In this document: in pieces, positions 16,382 to 25,525 of the stretch
Layout: every line of letters starts with the position of its first letter
Numbering within the stretch: the stretch's first letter is position 1
Assembly: GCA_903918045.1 (NCBI GenBank)
Contig: CAIXCY010000274.1
Location: 1-45,485, forward strand
DNA: 45,485 nucleotides
Direction: 5' to 3'
Source of the DNA: an uncultured Bacteroidia bacterium
GTDB taxonomy: Bacteria > Bacteroidota > Bacteroidia > Bacteroidales > Prolixibacteraceae
Translations under genes and position numbers: made by a program
The notes under the pieces: model-generated
The model's input: only the letters and a program-made list of their open reading frames with translations
Database searches by the model: none
What the model was told of the DNA's origin: nothing

Positions 16382-19381
16382 TTATTTTAATTCAAAAAAA
16401 CGGATAATCTGTTGCATGAGTTTAGTCCGGTCAGAAGTATCCAATATTGTTTCAAAGGGAATACCCATCGCAACAACCCGGTACTTTCCCTTGTAAATAA
16501 TTCCGGCACTAATATTATTCTCGCCATATCTGAAGGCTGTATAGGCATTCTGACCGGCAGGCTCTATCCCATCCGGTGCATCTACACAATAGATTTCAGC
16601 ATTATTTATTGCGTTAAAATTCCATATGCCTTTAAACAAATTCCGAACATAGTCGGTGGAATAAAAGGCTCCCCCTTTCGAAGCATGACCAGTGCGCCAG
16701 GAAAAATGAAGTATGTTTTTAGCGAAATCACCCGCAATTGAATCCTTGCTTTCCCCAAATTCAGACCCGATATAGGAGCCGGACAGAAATACATTTCCCC
16801 CTTTTTTACACAATTGGGATATTTTTGACTTAAATTCGGGTGTGTAAATTTTGAACTCATTCAATCCACTCTCCTTTAAATCGGGAGTTGCGCGCTCCTG
16901 ACCAAGAATAATATCGGTTGCAAAATAAGTTGAAAGATCAAAACTATCCTGAATAAATACGGCATCGCTGGCGGAGACAAAAGAATAACCGGCTGTCATT
17001 ATCGCTTTACCATGACTAAATGGGTAATCAAAACTATTTCCCGCGATTACTTTTCCCTCCATATTGCCATAACTTGCACCCCAGCCCGGACTATCATCAT
17101 CAAGCCATTTTGATTTCCGGTCAAAATCATACTGATCCCCAACAAAACTAATATCCTGATGATCTGCAACACCCTGATCTTTCCATCTGGCCACACCTGC
17201 CATTTCGGAGTTATTCAGGATGGCCGGCCCGCAAATTCGATTAAATGCGTTAACAACCAAAATATTGCCTTTGCTATTACTTTTTATTCCTACGGAAAGA
17301 ATTTCGCCAGGGAAGCTCTCCCCTCCCTGATTAATAGCTGAAACCTTAAAACTATAAATCGTGTCCCGATGATCCAGTTTCATTACAAGGGTTGTATCTT
17401 CTACTACAACCCCGTCATTAAAACCTGCTCCGTCAATCCGTTGATAAACTCTAAATCTATCCGGTTTGGCAGTTGATTCTAGCGGATCAACAACACCTTT
17501 CCAACTCAATCGAATTGAATCTGTATTTATCCGCGTGATAACAAAGTTCGCCACAGGTAGCGGATGAACAATAAAAGGACGGTTTTCCTGAAATGACTGA
17601 AATTTGAGCACACCCTTATAAATAGCTCTGCTTACTGAAAACCGAAACCGGGGATCCAAACCAAGCCGCATATCTGCAATATTCTGATGTGAAAGCAACT
17701 CAAGTAACATCACTGGAACATTGGGACGCCATGCTTCGGAATATTGCTTATCCCAGAGTCCACGCCTTGTCCATCTGGGGTTGAAGAGCTTACGGATATC
17801 CTCCACAACCTGAGTCTGAATAATGTCTGCCAGATCGCGACTCGCCAGACGCGATTTCCCGTTTGGAAAAACACCGTTATCTGATTTGGTACTATAGATT
17901 CCAAGAGTTCCAATAATCGAATCACCTGGGGCCACGCCGGCATCGGTATGAAATGCAAGCCCAAGGTCAACCGGAATCTTAAGTCCCGGTATATTCCGAT
18001 ATTTATCCGGGCCATTTGGCCTTCCAGTCAAATAATTAATCCACTCTCCACGTGACTGATAATCATCGTTATAATCATTTTTATCCCCATTCAGATTATA
18101 GGTTAGGGTATCGGGAAAACCGGCGCTCTGTAGATAATATCTGGCAGCTTCAAGATACCTTGGTTTTCCACTTAGTTTGTATTCCGATTTACCCCCGGGA
18201 TAGGAATCCTCAAAGGATCTGCGTGCTACATTTCCCATTCCCCCACCAAATTTAACTGCATCCACAGAAAAAGTTCCGTTTTGGTTTCCATCAGTGTCTA
18301 TAGTAACACTGCCACATTCAGGATTTTTACCGGCCTTGAAATCAAATGTACCAAGATAAATCCATGTACCCCCACCAATTTTTTGATTTACATTAAATCG
18401 TGTTTGGCCGCCGGAATGATAAACAGTATAGCTAACCGCCGACAAAGAAGTACTATCGCTGTGATAGGTAACCGAAACAGAATACCGACCTTTCAGTTTA
18501 AAGTCAGGGATAAATTCAATTTCATGGCGACCCGGAGGATTTTGAAAACGTAATGAAGAACCCATTAAAAAAGGGTTATCGCCGGATATTAACGTGTCTT
18601 TGAGCAAAAATCCGGACAGCTGAGTCGCTTTTGGCAGCTCGTGAGGAATTACCAATTCTGAGCCCGCTGAGCAAGAGTCGTTATCAACCAATACCTCCGC
18701 TGACTGCCAATCGCGTTCTCTTGGAATAAAAACAGAGGCGCCACTTTTTTCAAGCATAGGAATTAGGTATGGTAAAATAAAACTCATCGGAGAGATGTCC
18801 TCAACCGTACCAAACAATCTGGCTCGCTGCCATTTCCAACGATCAGATTTCAGATCAAAATACCACCCATGGCTATCCCATAAGGCAATATTGGTGTTGT
18901 AAAGTCCGGAGAGAGGTTTTTCACGATCAGGTTGAATAACAACCGGTATCCGTTGTTCAACTTTGGTTGGTATCCTGCTTGGGTCAACGAGAATTGGACT
19001 CCTGAACAAATTAGGGACCAGCTCTTTAAACATATGGTGATCAGTATAAAGGGAAACCGAATAATTCCGAAACTTACGTCCAAGCCCCTTTTTTACCGTT
19101 TGTTCTAACGCGTTAACTACAGACTCTCTGACAGGTATATAAGAAAGAGGAGTGCTAAAATAAATGTTGATAAGGGATTGATCCTTAAGAAGCGACAGGG
19201 AATCAATCTCAATCTGACCCACATGATTCCACCCTGGAACTACATTTACAAGTTTCCGGAGGCGATTTTCAGCTTTATTACCCAACCTGGATTGGTTTAA
19301 AGACCGCGAAATGCCCAAAAATGGTGCAATCAAAAAAATAAAAAGGATGAAACAGAATGAAATCCGAACAAATCTACTCAT
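16382..19381 (-). CDS. Secreted N-acetylmuramoyl-L-alanine amidase with golvesin-like insertion, Fn3 and C-terminal domain
   Basis: About 999 residues from the preferred ATG at 19381, which gives a proper signal sequence (MSRFVRISFCFILFIFLIAP). A longer start at 19444 is possible but would put 21 polar residues in front. The amidase_3-like catalytic domain is split: ALWDSHGWYF (His171) and VFIPRERDW come first, then a golvesin C-terminal-like beta domain (about 290-380: GGGTWIYLGTF, VDAVKFGGG), then LAFHTDAGV (His478) and MLLELLSHQN (Glu561). An Fn3-like domain follows (about 615-690), and then about 300 residues without a confident family. The expected reaction is release of stem peptides from MurNAc, producing denuded glycan for the SpoIID- and DigH-like enzymes of the same operon. 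It is the first gene of the operon. Confidence 0.85.
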   Translation of the reverse strand: MSRFVRISFCFILFIFLIAPFLGISRSLNQSRLGNKAENRLRKLVNVVPGWNHVGQIEIDSLSLLKDQSLINIYFSTPLSYIPVRESVVNALEQTVKKGLGRKFRNYSVSLYTDHHMFKELVPNLFRSPILVDPSRIPTKVEQRIPVVIQPDREKPLSGLYNTNIALWDSHGWYFDLKSDRWKWQRARLFGTVEDISPMSFILPYLIPMLEKSGASVFIPRERDWQSAEVLVDNDSCSAGSELVIPHELPKATQLSGFLLKDTLISGDNPFLMGSSLRFQNPPGRHEIEFIPDFKLKGRYSVSVTYHSDSTSLSAVSYTVYHSGGQTRFNVNQKIGGGTWIYLGTFDFKAGKNPECGSVTIDTDGNQNGTFSVDAVKFGGGMGNVARRSFEDSYPGGKSEYKLSGKPRYLEAARYYLQSAGFPDTLTYNLNGDKNDYNDDYQSRGEWINYLTGRPNGPDKYRNIPGLKIPVDLGLAFHTDAGVAPGDSIIGTLGIYSTKSDNGVFPNGKSRLASRDLADIIQTQVVEDIRKLFNPRWTRRGLWDKQYSEAWRPNVPVMLLELLSHQNIADMRLGLDPRFRFSVSRAIYKGVLKFQSFQENRPFIVHPLPVANFVITRINTDSIRLSWKGVVDPLESTAKPDRFRVYQRIDGAGFNDGVVVEDTTLVMKLDHRDTIYSFKVSAINQGGESFPGEILSVGIKSNSKGNILVVNAFNRICGPAILNNSEMAGVARWKDQGVADHQDISFVGDQYDFDRKSKWLDDDSPGWGASYGNMEGKVIAGNSFDYPFSHGKAIMTAGYSFVSASDAVFIQDSFDLSTYFATDIILGQERATPDLKESGLNEFKIYTPEFKSKISQLCKKGGNVFLSGSYIGSEFGESKDSIAGDFAKNILHFSWRTGHASKGGAFYSTDYVRNLFKGIWNFNAINNAEIYCVDAPDGIEPAGQNAYTAFRYGENNISAGIIYKGKYRVVAMGIPFETILDTSDRTKLMQQIIRFFELK

Positions 19382-19598
19382 CAATAACTGATTATAAGGG
19401 CGGCCAAAATTAGAATTAATTTTATAATAATTATACTTTTGCAACAGATGTTTTCCTTAAAATAGGATGGAGTTAGTACAAACCTGTTTAAGCTTGTTTG
19501 AATCAATTTGCCTCTTGTTTAAGGGCATCATAAAATTCAGATCAAACAGAGTAAAAGTACCAATTTTCGGAAGCAATTCAAAATAACTTAGAGAGATT
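19382..19598. promoter_or_regulatory. Divergent intergenic region between amidase operon and murK-murQ
   Basis: 217 bases separate the two divergently read halves of the cell-wall locus, so both promoters must lie here. I see the candidate minus-strand element at 19405-19412 but no convincing plus-strand TAnnTTTG. No clear operator palindrome or riboswitch fold was recognised. Confidence 0.5.
19405..19412 (-). promoter_or_regulatory. Candidate Bacteroidota -7 element for the cell-wall operon
   Basis: On the minus strand the bases read TAATTTTG, matching TAnnTTTG. No good -33 TTG is found at the usual 19-21 base spacing. If used, transcription would start near 19398, which would leave a very short leader before the ATG at 19381 and exclude the 19444 start. 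Confidence 0.35.
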
Positions 19599-20444
19599 AT
19601 GATCCTAATTTCAGACAGTGGCAGTACCAAGGCAGAATGGGTAATTCTATCTGATACGGGTGTCCGGGAGAGACTGTTTACGGCAGGTATTAACCCCTTT
19701 TATCAGGATTCAGACGATATAATACATCTTTTAAAACACGAATTCTCATCCAGCCACTCTAAATTTGATGCGATCTATTTCTATGGTGCCGGCTGCACGA
19801 ATCAGGAAAAAGGGGAAATTGTAAAATCGGCTCTACTGCAATGTTTTGATGCCAATAAAATCGATATCGGCAGCGACCTGTTGGCTGCTGCTCATTCGTT
19901 ATGTATTGACAAACAAGGAATTGCTTGTATTCTAGGGACTGGTTCAAATTCCTGTTTTTACGACGGGCAGAAGATTACAGAGCAAATTTCACCTTTAGGC
20001 TTTATCCTGGGTGATGAAGGGAGCGGCGCCGTTCTTGGGAAAAAACTTATTGGTGATATCCTGAAAAAACAATTGCCATTATGCCTGATCGAAGATTTTT
20101 TTAAAACCTATCCGGTAACCACAGCCGAGATACTTGAAAATGTTTATAAAAAACCCTTCCCCAGCCGATACCTTGCAGGATTCACGCTATTTCTCTCAAA
20201 AAACATTCATTTTCCTGAAATAGCAGCAATTGTAATTGATGGATTCAGGGAGTTTGTAACAAGAAATTTATTGCAATATAAAGCTATAAAGCAGTCCCCG
20301 GTTAACTTTACCGGCAGTATTGGATTTCACTTCGAAACTCAACTCCGAAAAGTTATGGGGGAAGCAGATCTTATGGTCGGAAAAATAGAACAGGCTCCGA
20401 TGAACGGATTAATAGCCTATCATCAAATGAAATTAAAAAAATAA
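19599..20444 (+). CDS. murK: BadF/BadG-type amino sugar kinase, MurK-like (MurNAc/GlcNAc kinase)
   Basis: 281 residues of the ASKHA sugar kinase fold. The phosphate-1 loop is ISDSGSTKAEW (4-14), with further nucleotide-binding motifs GTGSNSCFYDG and LGDEGSGAVLGK. MurK of Clostridium acetobutylicum and its Tannerella counterpart belong to this BadF/BadG/BcrA-like group and phosphorylate MurNAc (and GlcNAc) at O6 in the cytoplasm. The gene lies eight bases ahead of murQ, whose substrate would be the product MurNAc-6-phosphate, and this is the main support for MurK over a general GlcNAc kinase. The gene symbol is by context. Start ATG at 19599 gives the conserved N-terminus directly. Confidence 0.8.
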   Translation: MILISDSGSTKAEWVILSDTGVRERLFTAGINPFYQDSDDIIHLLKHEFSSSHSKFDAIYFYGAGCTNQEKGEIVKSALLQCFDANKIDIGSDLLAAAHSLCIDKQGIACILGTGSNSCFYDGQKITEQISPLGFILGDEGSGAVLGKKLIGDILKKQLPLCLIEDFFKTYPVTTAEILENVYKKPFPSRYLAGFTLFLSKNIHFPEIAAIVIDGFREFVTRNLLQYKAIKQSPVNFTGSIGFHFETQLRKVMGEADLMVGKIEQAPMNGLIAYHQMKLKK

Positions 20445-20451
20445 AAGTTCC

Positions 20452-21279
20452 ATGAAGTCAAAGTCACCCGCTAAAATCAGTATTACAGAGTCCTCCTCAA
20501 ATTTCGATAATCTGGATAATATGAGTATTGAGGAGCTGCTCAGACACATCAATGAAGAAGACTCAAAAGTTCATTTAGCCGTCAGGGAGGCATTGCCACA
20601 GATCAAAGATTTTGTTGAGCAGATTGAAATCAGGATGAAAAATGGGGGGCGGATATTTTATCTGGGTGCCGGAACAAGCGGCCGCCTTGGAGTTCTGGAT
20701 GCCTCTGAGGTTCCACCGACGTTTGGTGTTTCCGAGGGGATTGTGGTTGGGCTAATCGCTGGTGGAGATACTGCTTTGCGTAAATCAGTAGAAGCTGCAG
20801 AAGATGATCCTGACAAAGCATGGGCATCACTTGAAAGTTTCAGAATTTCGAAAAACGATGTCGTTATTGGAATTGCAGCCTCAGGAACAACACCTTACGT
20901 AATAGGTGGAATAAAGCACGCCCGGGAAAATGGAATTCTCACAGGATGCATAACCTGTAATCCAGGAAGTGAAATTGCCAATGTGAGTGAATATCCGATT
21001 GAGGCAATAGTTGGTCCTGAATTTGTTACCGGAAGCACACGTTTAAAGGCAGGAACTGCTCAGAAGATGATCCTGAACATGATCACAACCACCATTATGA
21101 TTAAAATGGGACGGGTCAAAGGGAACAAGATGGTAAATATGCAACTGACCAATGTGAAATTGATTGAACGTGGAACACGAATGATTGTCGAGGAGTTAAA
21201 TTTACTGCCAGAGGAAGCACGCAGGTTGCTACTACTCCAGGGATCCGTAAAAAAGGTGATTGAAAATTATCACAAATAA
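20452..21279 (+). CDS. murQ: N-acetylmuramic acid 6-phosphate etherase
   Basis: 275 residues, a little shorter than the usual 300. MurQ removes the D-lactyl ether from MurNAc-6-phosphate, giving GlcNAc-6-phosphate and D-lactate. The SIS-domain motifs are all present: YLGAGTSGRLGVLDASEVPPT with the catalytic Glu of SEVPP, GGDTALRKSVEAAEDD, IGIAASGTTPYV and GSTRLKAGTAQKMILNM. It forms a two-gene unit with the kinase before it. Its last 10 bases overlap the end of the convergent YjbH-like gene. NagA and NagB, needed for the next steps, are not in this window. Confidence 0.96.
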   Translation: MKSKSPAKISITESSSNFDNLDNMSIEELLRHINEEDSKVHLAVREALPQIKDFVEQIEIRMKNGGRIFYLGAGTSGRLGVLDASEVPPTFGVSEGIVVGLIAGGDTALRKSVEAAEDDPDKAWASLESFRISKNDVVIGIAASGTTPYVIGGIKHARENGILTGCITCNPGSEIANVSEYPIEAIVGPEFVTGSTRLKAGTAQKMILNMITTTIMIKMGRVKGNKMVNMQLTNVKLIERGTRMIVEELNLLPEEARRLLLLQGSVKKVIENYHK

Positions 21280-21965
21280 ATTCGGTAAGCGATTCCCCCG
21301 GCAAAATACCTGAGCCTCTGGGCCATCGAAAACAGGTAGAGGTGCTTAAAAAGGAGGAGACTTCCCCCCATATTTACCCCCTTACAATCATACTCACCCA
21401 GGAATTTCAACGGCTTACAGAATCCCGGAGAAACAGATAATCCACCGAATAAACCGACAAAAGTGCTTTTTTTCAATATTATATTGGTGCCATAACCGGT
21501 GGTTATCCCTAAATCGGTGCTGGTTAACTTAAAATGTTTGGTCATTACCACATAGTTGGCTTCGAAAAACTGATTGCCACCACTGCCTGAAGTGGTATGA
21601 AAATCATGCACACCAACAGTTAACCCAGGGAGAAAACTTTTTTCCTTTAATAATTGTAACCGAAAACTGGCACTTCGATCCTGGTTGACACTTTCTGATG
21701 TTTTAATAAGTGTAAGTTTGTAAGCCACCTCAAGAAAAGGCAAAAAAGTAAGGTTGAAATAATAGTTCTCGGTGTTGTAGTAACCGATTGAAGAAGGGAG
21801 GTTTATCTTAGGGAGGTAATTTACCCCCATAATAAACGTCCCGTCAGCCTGCATGTCGGCTGACGGGATATTTAACAAGCCACTCATCCCAGTGAGTGTT
21901 TGTCCGTTGACAAATAGCGGTAAAAACGCCAATAAAAGCAAGTATCTTCTCCGCATTTTCATCAA
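21270..21965 (-). CDS. YjbH-like outer-membrane beta-barrel, N-terminal-type half
   Basis: 231 residues with a signal peptide (MMKMRRRYLLLLAFLPLFVNGQ). The mature start TLTGMSGLLNIPSADMQADGTF is typical of YjbH-family exopolysaccharide proteins, and the rest is alternating beta strand ending in an aromatic-rich YFAGGIAYRIYL, as for an outer-membrane barrel. YjbH of enterobacteria is about 700 residues, so this is much shorter. A second YjbH-like protein is encoded at 24029-25240, and the two may correspond to separate halves. It reads with the three genes upstream (gaps or overlaps of at most about 60 bases). Role inferred: exopolysaccharide secretion or modification at the outer membrane. 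Confidence 0.72.
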   Translation of the reverse strand: MMKMRRRYLLLLAFLPLFVNGQTLTGMSGLLNIPSADMQADGTFIMGVNYLPKINLPSSIGYYNTENYYFNLTFLPFLEVAYKLTLIKTSESVNQDRSASFRLQLLKEKSFLPGLTVGVHDFHTTSGSGGNQFFEANYVVMTKHFKLTSTDLGITTGYGTNIILKKSTFVGLFGGLSVSPGFCKPLKFLGEYDCKGVNMGGSLLLFKHLYLFSMAQRLRYFAGGIAYRIYL

Positions 21966-21990
21966 AAGTAACAGGTCAGGAATAAAATAA

Positions 21991-22671
21991 TTAAAATTTA
22001 TACCCTACCGAAAAAAGTATTTTTGAACCCTCCACTGAAATTTTATGATTTTGCAAAGCAGAATTTAATTGAAAATCCTGGCCATAGGTACCTAAAACAT
22101 AACCATATTCGAGCCCTATAACAATTTTTCCGGCTATGTCATATTTTACTCCGGCAAAGGGGGTCCAGGTTATGTCATTTCCTGTTTTTTTAATCACAGT
22201 CGCATTGGCATCATATTGATTCTGAACACTCAATTGACCGCAGTCAATACCCGCGTATGGTTTCACCCCCATAAAGCCCTTATTGTAGGTGTAAAACAGG
22301 CCAAGAGATACTGTTGTAAGACTAACTTTTAATGTGTTAAAGGTAACCCCATGTCCGGAAACACTTTTATCCCAATAGGATGCACTGACACGTGCACCAA
22401 GATTTACGGGCAAATCAAATGAAACATTTGCTCCATATTGTACTCCGCCATTGAAGCGATCATTAGTCTGACCAAATCCGGTTAGAAAATCTGTATTAAA
22501 ATAGCTCATCGAAGGAGAATAATAACCGGCTGATAGCGAGACGCTATTGAGTTTAAACCAGCCCTTGCCATTATCGCCTGACATTTTCATCACCGTTGAA
22601 TCCTGCTGAGCGGCTGCATTAAAACCGAATATGGCAAGAAAAATTATTAATAATATATATTTATTTCTCAT
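21991..22671 (-). CDS. Small outer-membrane beta-barrel protein (OmpW/OmpA-barrel-like)
   Basis: 226 residues from the ATG at 22671, which begins a clean signal peptide (MRNKYILLIIFLAIFGFNAAAQ). An in-frame ATG at 22731 overlapping the previous stop would add 20 non-hydrophobic residues and is less likely. The mature protein consists of amphipathic strands with aromatic girdles (VSLSAGYYSPSMSYFNTDF, VSLGLFYTYNKGFMGVKPYAG) and ends in a Phe-terminated strand (KILFSVGYKF), the usual barrel-assembly signal. No enzymatic residues are recognised. Placement between YjbH-like genes suggests a role in the same envelope complex. Confidence 0.72.
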   Translation of the reverse strand: MRNKYILLIIFLAIFGFNAAAQQDSTVMKMSGDNGKGWFKLNSVSLSAGYYSPSMSYFNTDFLTGFGQTNDRFNGGVQYGANVSFDLPVNLGARVSASYWDKSVSGHGVTFNTLKVSLTTVSLGLFYTYNKGFMGVKPYAGIDCGQLSVQNQYDANATVIKKTGNDITWTPFAGVKYDIAGKIVIGLEYGYVLGTYGQDFQLNSALQNHKISVEGSKILFSVGYKF

Positions 22672-22727
22672 TTTATTTAAAATTTGTTTTAAAACACTGC
22701 TTGAAACCAATTTGTCAGAAGGCAGAA

Positions 22728-24032
22728 TCAACTACCACTTCCGCCTGAATGTTGCGTTCCTAAAACGATTTGCGAAACTGCATTGGCACTGGTATGAATG
22801 ACTCCTGGATTCGTCGGGACGGCATAAGTATCATTGGGTCTCCAGAGCCAGACGTATGCTGGCATATTATAATTACAATTCACATTTTTAGTTACATATT
22901 TATCCGTTGGGATATCATAGACCTGATAGCTGAATGTTCCCCTTTCACGATACAGATATTGGATAAACTCCCAGGGTTTGGAAGGCAAACTCCCAAAACC
23001 TTGAGGGTTAGTCAACGGTTCTGTTCCAACCGGAGCAGGATTATATGCCAGAGCCCAAAGCATGGTCGGGATACCTGAAACAGTATAGGTCTGAAAGAAC
23101 AGCCCTGTAGTTGCCTGAGCGATACCGACGAAGAATATCGGATCTATATCGGCAGAAAGATCATTTGCGAATTCAAGCTGAAATAAGTTGGCTTGGCCCT
23201 CCATATAAGGGAAATTAACCTGAGGCGTAGTAGGCGCAAGATCAGTTTGGGTAAAAGTTATACCGACGTCGGCACTCCATATAGAAAAGTGGTAAATCAG
23301 CAGACTGGCCGTTTTCCCATCAGCGCTTACAATTGCATTTGGATAACTGTCCCAAACCTTCGTTGTTTCATTATAAGATGATACTTTCACTGCAGAACCC
23401 GGCTTTTGGATAAAGGGAAGCACAAAAGTCAGTGTAATTCCGTTAGGGAAAGTAATGGTAGGATCTGAACAATCAACCTGTACGATGACACCGGGAACTG
23501 TACCAGGATGTAAAGCTACAGGAACTGGTGGAGCTTCAATGGCTTGCAGCACAGTCACAGAAATCGTAACCGGGGCAGCCAAAGTGCCTGTAGGAATAGT
23601 GATTGCAGCCGAAGGGACTCCAGCCTGGGTCGTTCCTGTAACCGTTCCACCGGAAACGCTCACTGCGACAGCAGGTGCCAGCTTTTTTAATAAAATAACC
23701 CCTACAGCACCACCAACATCGGTAACTTTAAGGGTGAAACTCCCTATGGTATAGCCACTCTTTTTGGCCTCAATAATGTAAGTTCCGGTCAGCAATTTGG
23801 AGATTGTGAATTTACCGGCTGCATCGGTTGTTGCAACCGATTTTCCATCCTGGAATATCTCAACTCCGCCTAGTACACCGGCTTCAGATTCAGAAACATA
23901 CCCCGAAATATCATAGCGCATGATACTGGTAATTACACCCACATTTTTTTTACATCCCGAAAACAGATAAATGCCTGCCAAAAAAGCAGCCATTAAAAAT
24001 GAGATTTTAAATAAGAAGAATGATTTTTTCAT
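22728..24032 (-). CDS. Lipoprotein with carboxypeptidase-like regulatory domain
   Basis: 434 residues. A lipobox LFSGC puts the lipidated Cys at position 27, so it is probably anchored in the outer membrane. Residues about 40-117 form a carboxypeptidase regulatory-like beta-sandwich (YDISGYVSESEAGVLGGVEI, TDAAGKFTISKLLTGTY). The middle (ITIPTGTLAAPVTISVTVLQ to about 250) looks like a second beta-sandwich of ZU5/Ig type. The rest is unassigned and ends in a Gly/Ser tail (HSGGSGS). It overlaps the YjbH-like gene upstream by four bases, indicating translational coupling. The function is unknown; a ligand-binding or scaffold part of the barrel cluster is plausible. Confidence 0.7.
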   Translation of the reverse strand: MKKSFFLFKISFLMAAFLAGIYLFSGCKKNVGVITSIMRYDISGYVSESEAGVLGGVEIFQDGKSVATTDAAGKFTISKLLTGTYIIEAKKSGYTIGSFTLKVTDVGGAVGVILLKKLAPAVAVSVSGGTVTGTTQAGVPSAAITIPTGTLAAPVTISVTVLQAIEAPPVPVALHPGTVPGVIVQVDCSDPTITFPNGITLTFVLPFIQKPGSAVKVSSYNETTKVWDSYPNAIVSADGKTASLLIYHFSIWSADVGITFTQTDLAPTTPQVNFPYMEGQANLFQLEFANDLSADIDPIFFVGIAQATTGLFFQTYTVSGIPTMLWALAYNPAPVGTEPLTNPQGFGSLPSKPWEFIQYLYRERGTFSYQVYDIPTDKYVTKNVNCNYNMPAYVWLWRPNDTYAVPTNPGVIHTSANAVSQIVLGTQHSGGSGS

Positions 24033-25240
24033 TTTAAAAGATTTTTGATTATAAAATTAGGATTATAAAATTGTTCAACCCGGTTTTCATCCGGCCTGGT
24101 TTTATATATTTGACCATAATAGAAATCAGTGCCTGCATTATATTCCCAGGCAAAATAAGAGGGCGCCCGCATTTGGAAGGTACGGTTCTTTTTAAACTTC
24201 CGGTTACCTATAGGAATCGTAAAATGAAACCCACCATTTAAGGTGCCACTCCCAAGCATCGCAAAAAAACCCACTGCCGTCTCCCCAAAGTAGCGGGTAC
24301 AATCTCCACGCAATCCATAATCCCCATTTAAATAACGTCCTGCAGATCCATCAAGCTGGACATTTAAGGGAGTATAATAATAACCCGCCTTCAAAAAGCC
24401 GGTTAATGTCTTGAGGTCATTGCGAAACCATTGCCCATTCCGATATTCATTGGTCCCGGTATAACCACCGTTTATCTTAACATAAGCCCGCCCTTTCAAC
24501 AGGTAATGCGTAAGTGATAAATCAGCTCCATACCTGTCACTGTTAAACTTACCAAATACAGCACGCCCAAGAATAGTTCCCGGCAACCGGAATTCCTGAG
24601 CAAGTGAAATAATGCCACTCCGAATCAGGTTCCCCTCATCGCCAAAGACAAAATGATTAGCGATAGGAAAAATGACCTGCCCTGTAAATTTCATCCCGCG
24701 CCAAAGCGAAACTTCAAGTGCAGGGGCAATATTGAACTGAACTTCATAGATTTGGGAAAGCAAAACGTTCATTACAGAAATCTGCGGATAAAATACCAAA
24801 TCAAACTTATTCACATGGGAATTTACCGGCTTTACGGTACGCAGTATTCTCCAGGTATTATCCGTTTTATAGGAGGCAACCATACGACTGGTTGCTTCAA
24901 CTGCACTAAGTCTGCCTTTTTTAAATTGTTGAAAGTCTTCAGATCCAATGGTGGCAACAACAATCGGCAGATCATTGTATAACATCACGACTCTCAAAGT
25001 GTCATAACCTGAAACAGAGAGGTTATCCAATACCTTAGACAAACCCAGTGATTTATTTCGATATAGATTATTTTCGTAACTAATATTCAAGGTTTTTCCT
25101 GTCACCGAAACCCGCATATTTTCAAAGCCAGCCATAACATTTCGATTGATAATTTTCTCAACCGAATCCTGAGCGGAAAGTCTATGACAATTAATACCAA
25201 GCATTATAAATATTATAAAAAAGCGGGTAAAATATCTCAC
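24029..25240 (-). CDS. YjbH-like outer-membrane protein, C-terminal-type half
   Basis: 403 residues with a signal peptide (MRYFTRFFIIFIMLGINCHRLSAQ). Residues about 25-140 form a periplasmic-looking alpha/beta domain (MRVSVTGKTLNISYENNLYRN, YDTLRVVMLYNDLPIVV). From about 145 there is a beta-barrel with motifs resembling the distal part of YjbH proteins (GRAYVKINGGYTG, GDYGLRGDCTRYFGET, NGGFHFTIPIGNRK). Together with the 231-residue protein at 21270-21965 it would cover the two parts of a classical YjbH. It is the first gene of a four-gene minus-strand unit. Family call moderately sure, split-protein idea inferred. Confidence 0.68.
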   Translation of the reverse strand: MRYFTRFFIIFIMLGINCHRLSAQDSVEKIINRNVMAGFENMRVSVTGKTLNISYENNLYRNKSLGLSKVLDNLSVSGYDTLRVVMLYNDLPIVVATIGSEDFQQFKKGRLSAVEATSRMVASYKTDNTWRILRTVKPVNSHVNKFDLVFYPQISVMNVLLSQIYEVQFNIAPALEVSLWRGMKFTGQVIFPIANHFVFGDEGNLIRSGIISLAQEFRLPGTILGRAVFGKFNSDRYGADLSLTHYLLKGRAYVKINGGYTGTNEYRNGQWFRNDLKTLTGFLKAGYYYTPLNVQLDGSAGRYLNGDYGLRGDCTRYFGETAVGFFAMLGSGTLNGGFHFTIPIGNRKFKKNRTFQMRAPSYFAWEYNAGTDFYYGQIYKTRPDENRVEQFYNPNFIIKNLLK

Positions 25241-25375
25241 AATCTGATGTTTCGAAAAGATATAAATAATCCGTTCAGTGATGATTCTTATACTTCAATC
25301 CATTAACCACTCGTGATCCGATCCTGAAAAACCCAATTCCGGATGAACAAATAAAATCACAAGAAACAGATCTTT

Positions 25376-25383
25376 CAAAGGTA
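25376..25383 (-). promoter_or_regulatory. Candidate -7 element for the YjbH-like unit
   Basis: The minus strand reads TACCTTTG, a perfect TAnnTTTG. A TTG lies at 25410-25408 but at 24 bases, longer than usual. The predicted leader to the ATG at 25240 is about 130 bases. Confidence 0.45.
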
Positions 25384-25525
25384 AAAGATCAATCTATTCG
25401 CCCTTTACAATCGGATGGTTAAGACTAATAGAAACATACAAATATAACAATAATTAATATATTTTAAAAATATTTCAACAAACTAACCGATTATTTTACA
25501 TTCTAATTTAATCCGATAACAAATT

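Noticed and set aside
19382-19444. Longer start for the amidase gene at 19444
   Set aside because: It would place 21 polar residues before a good signal peptide, and the candidate -7 element lies downstream of it.
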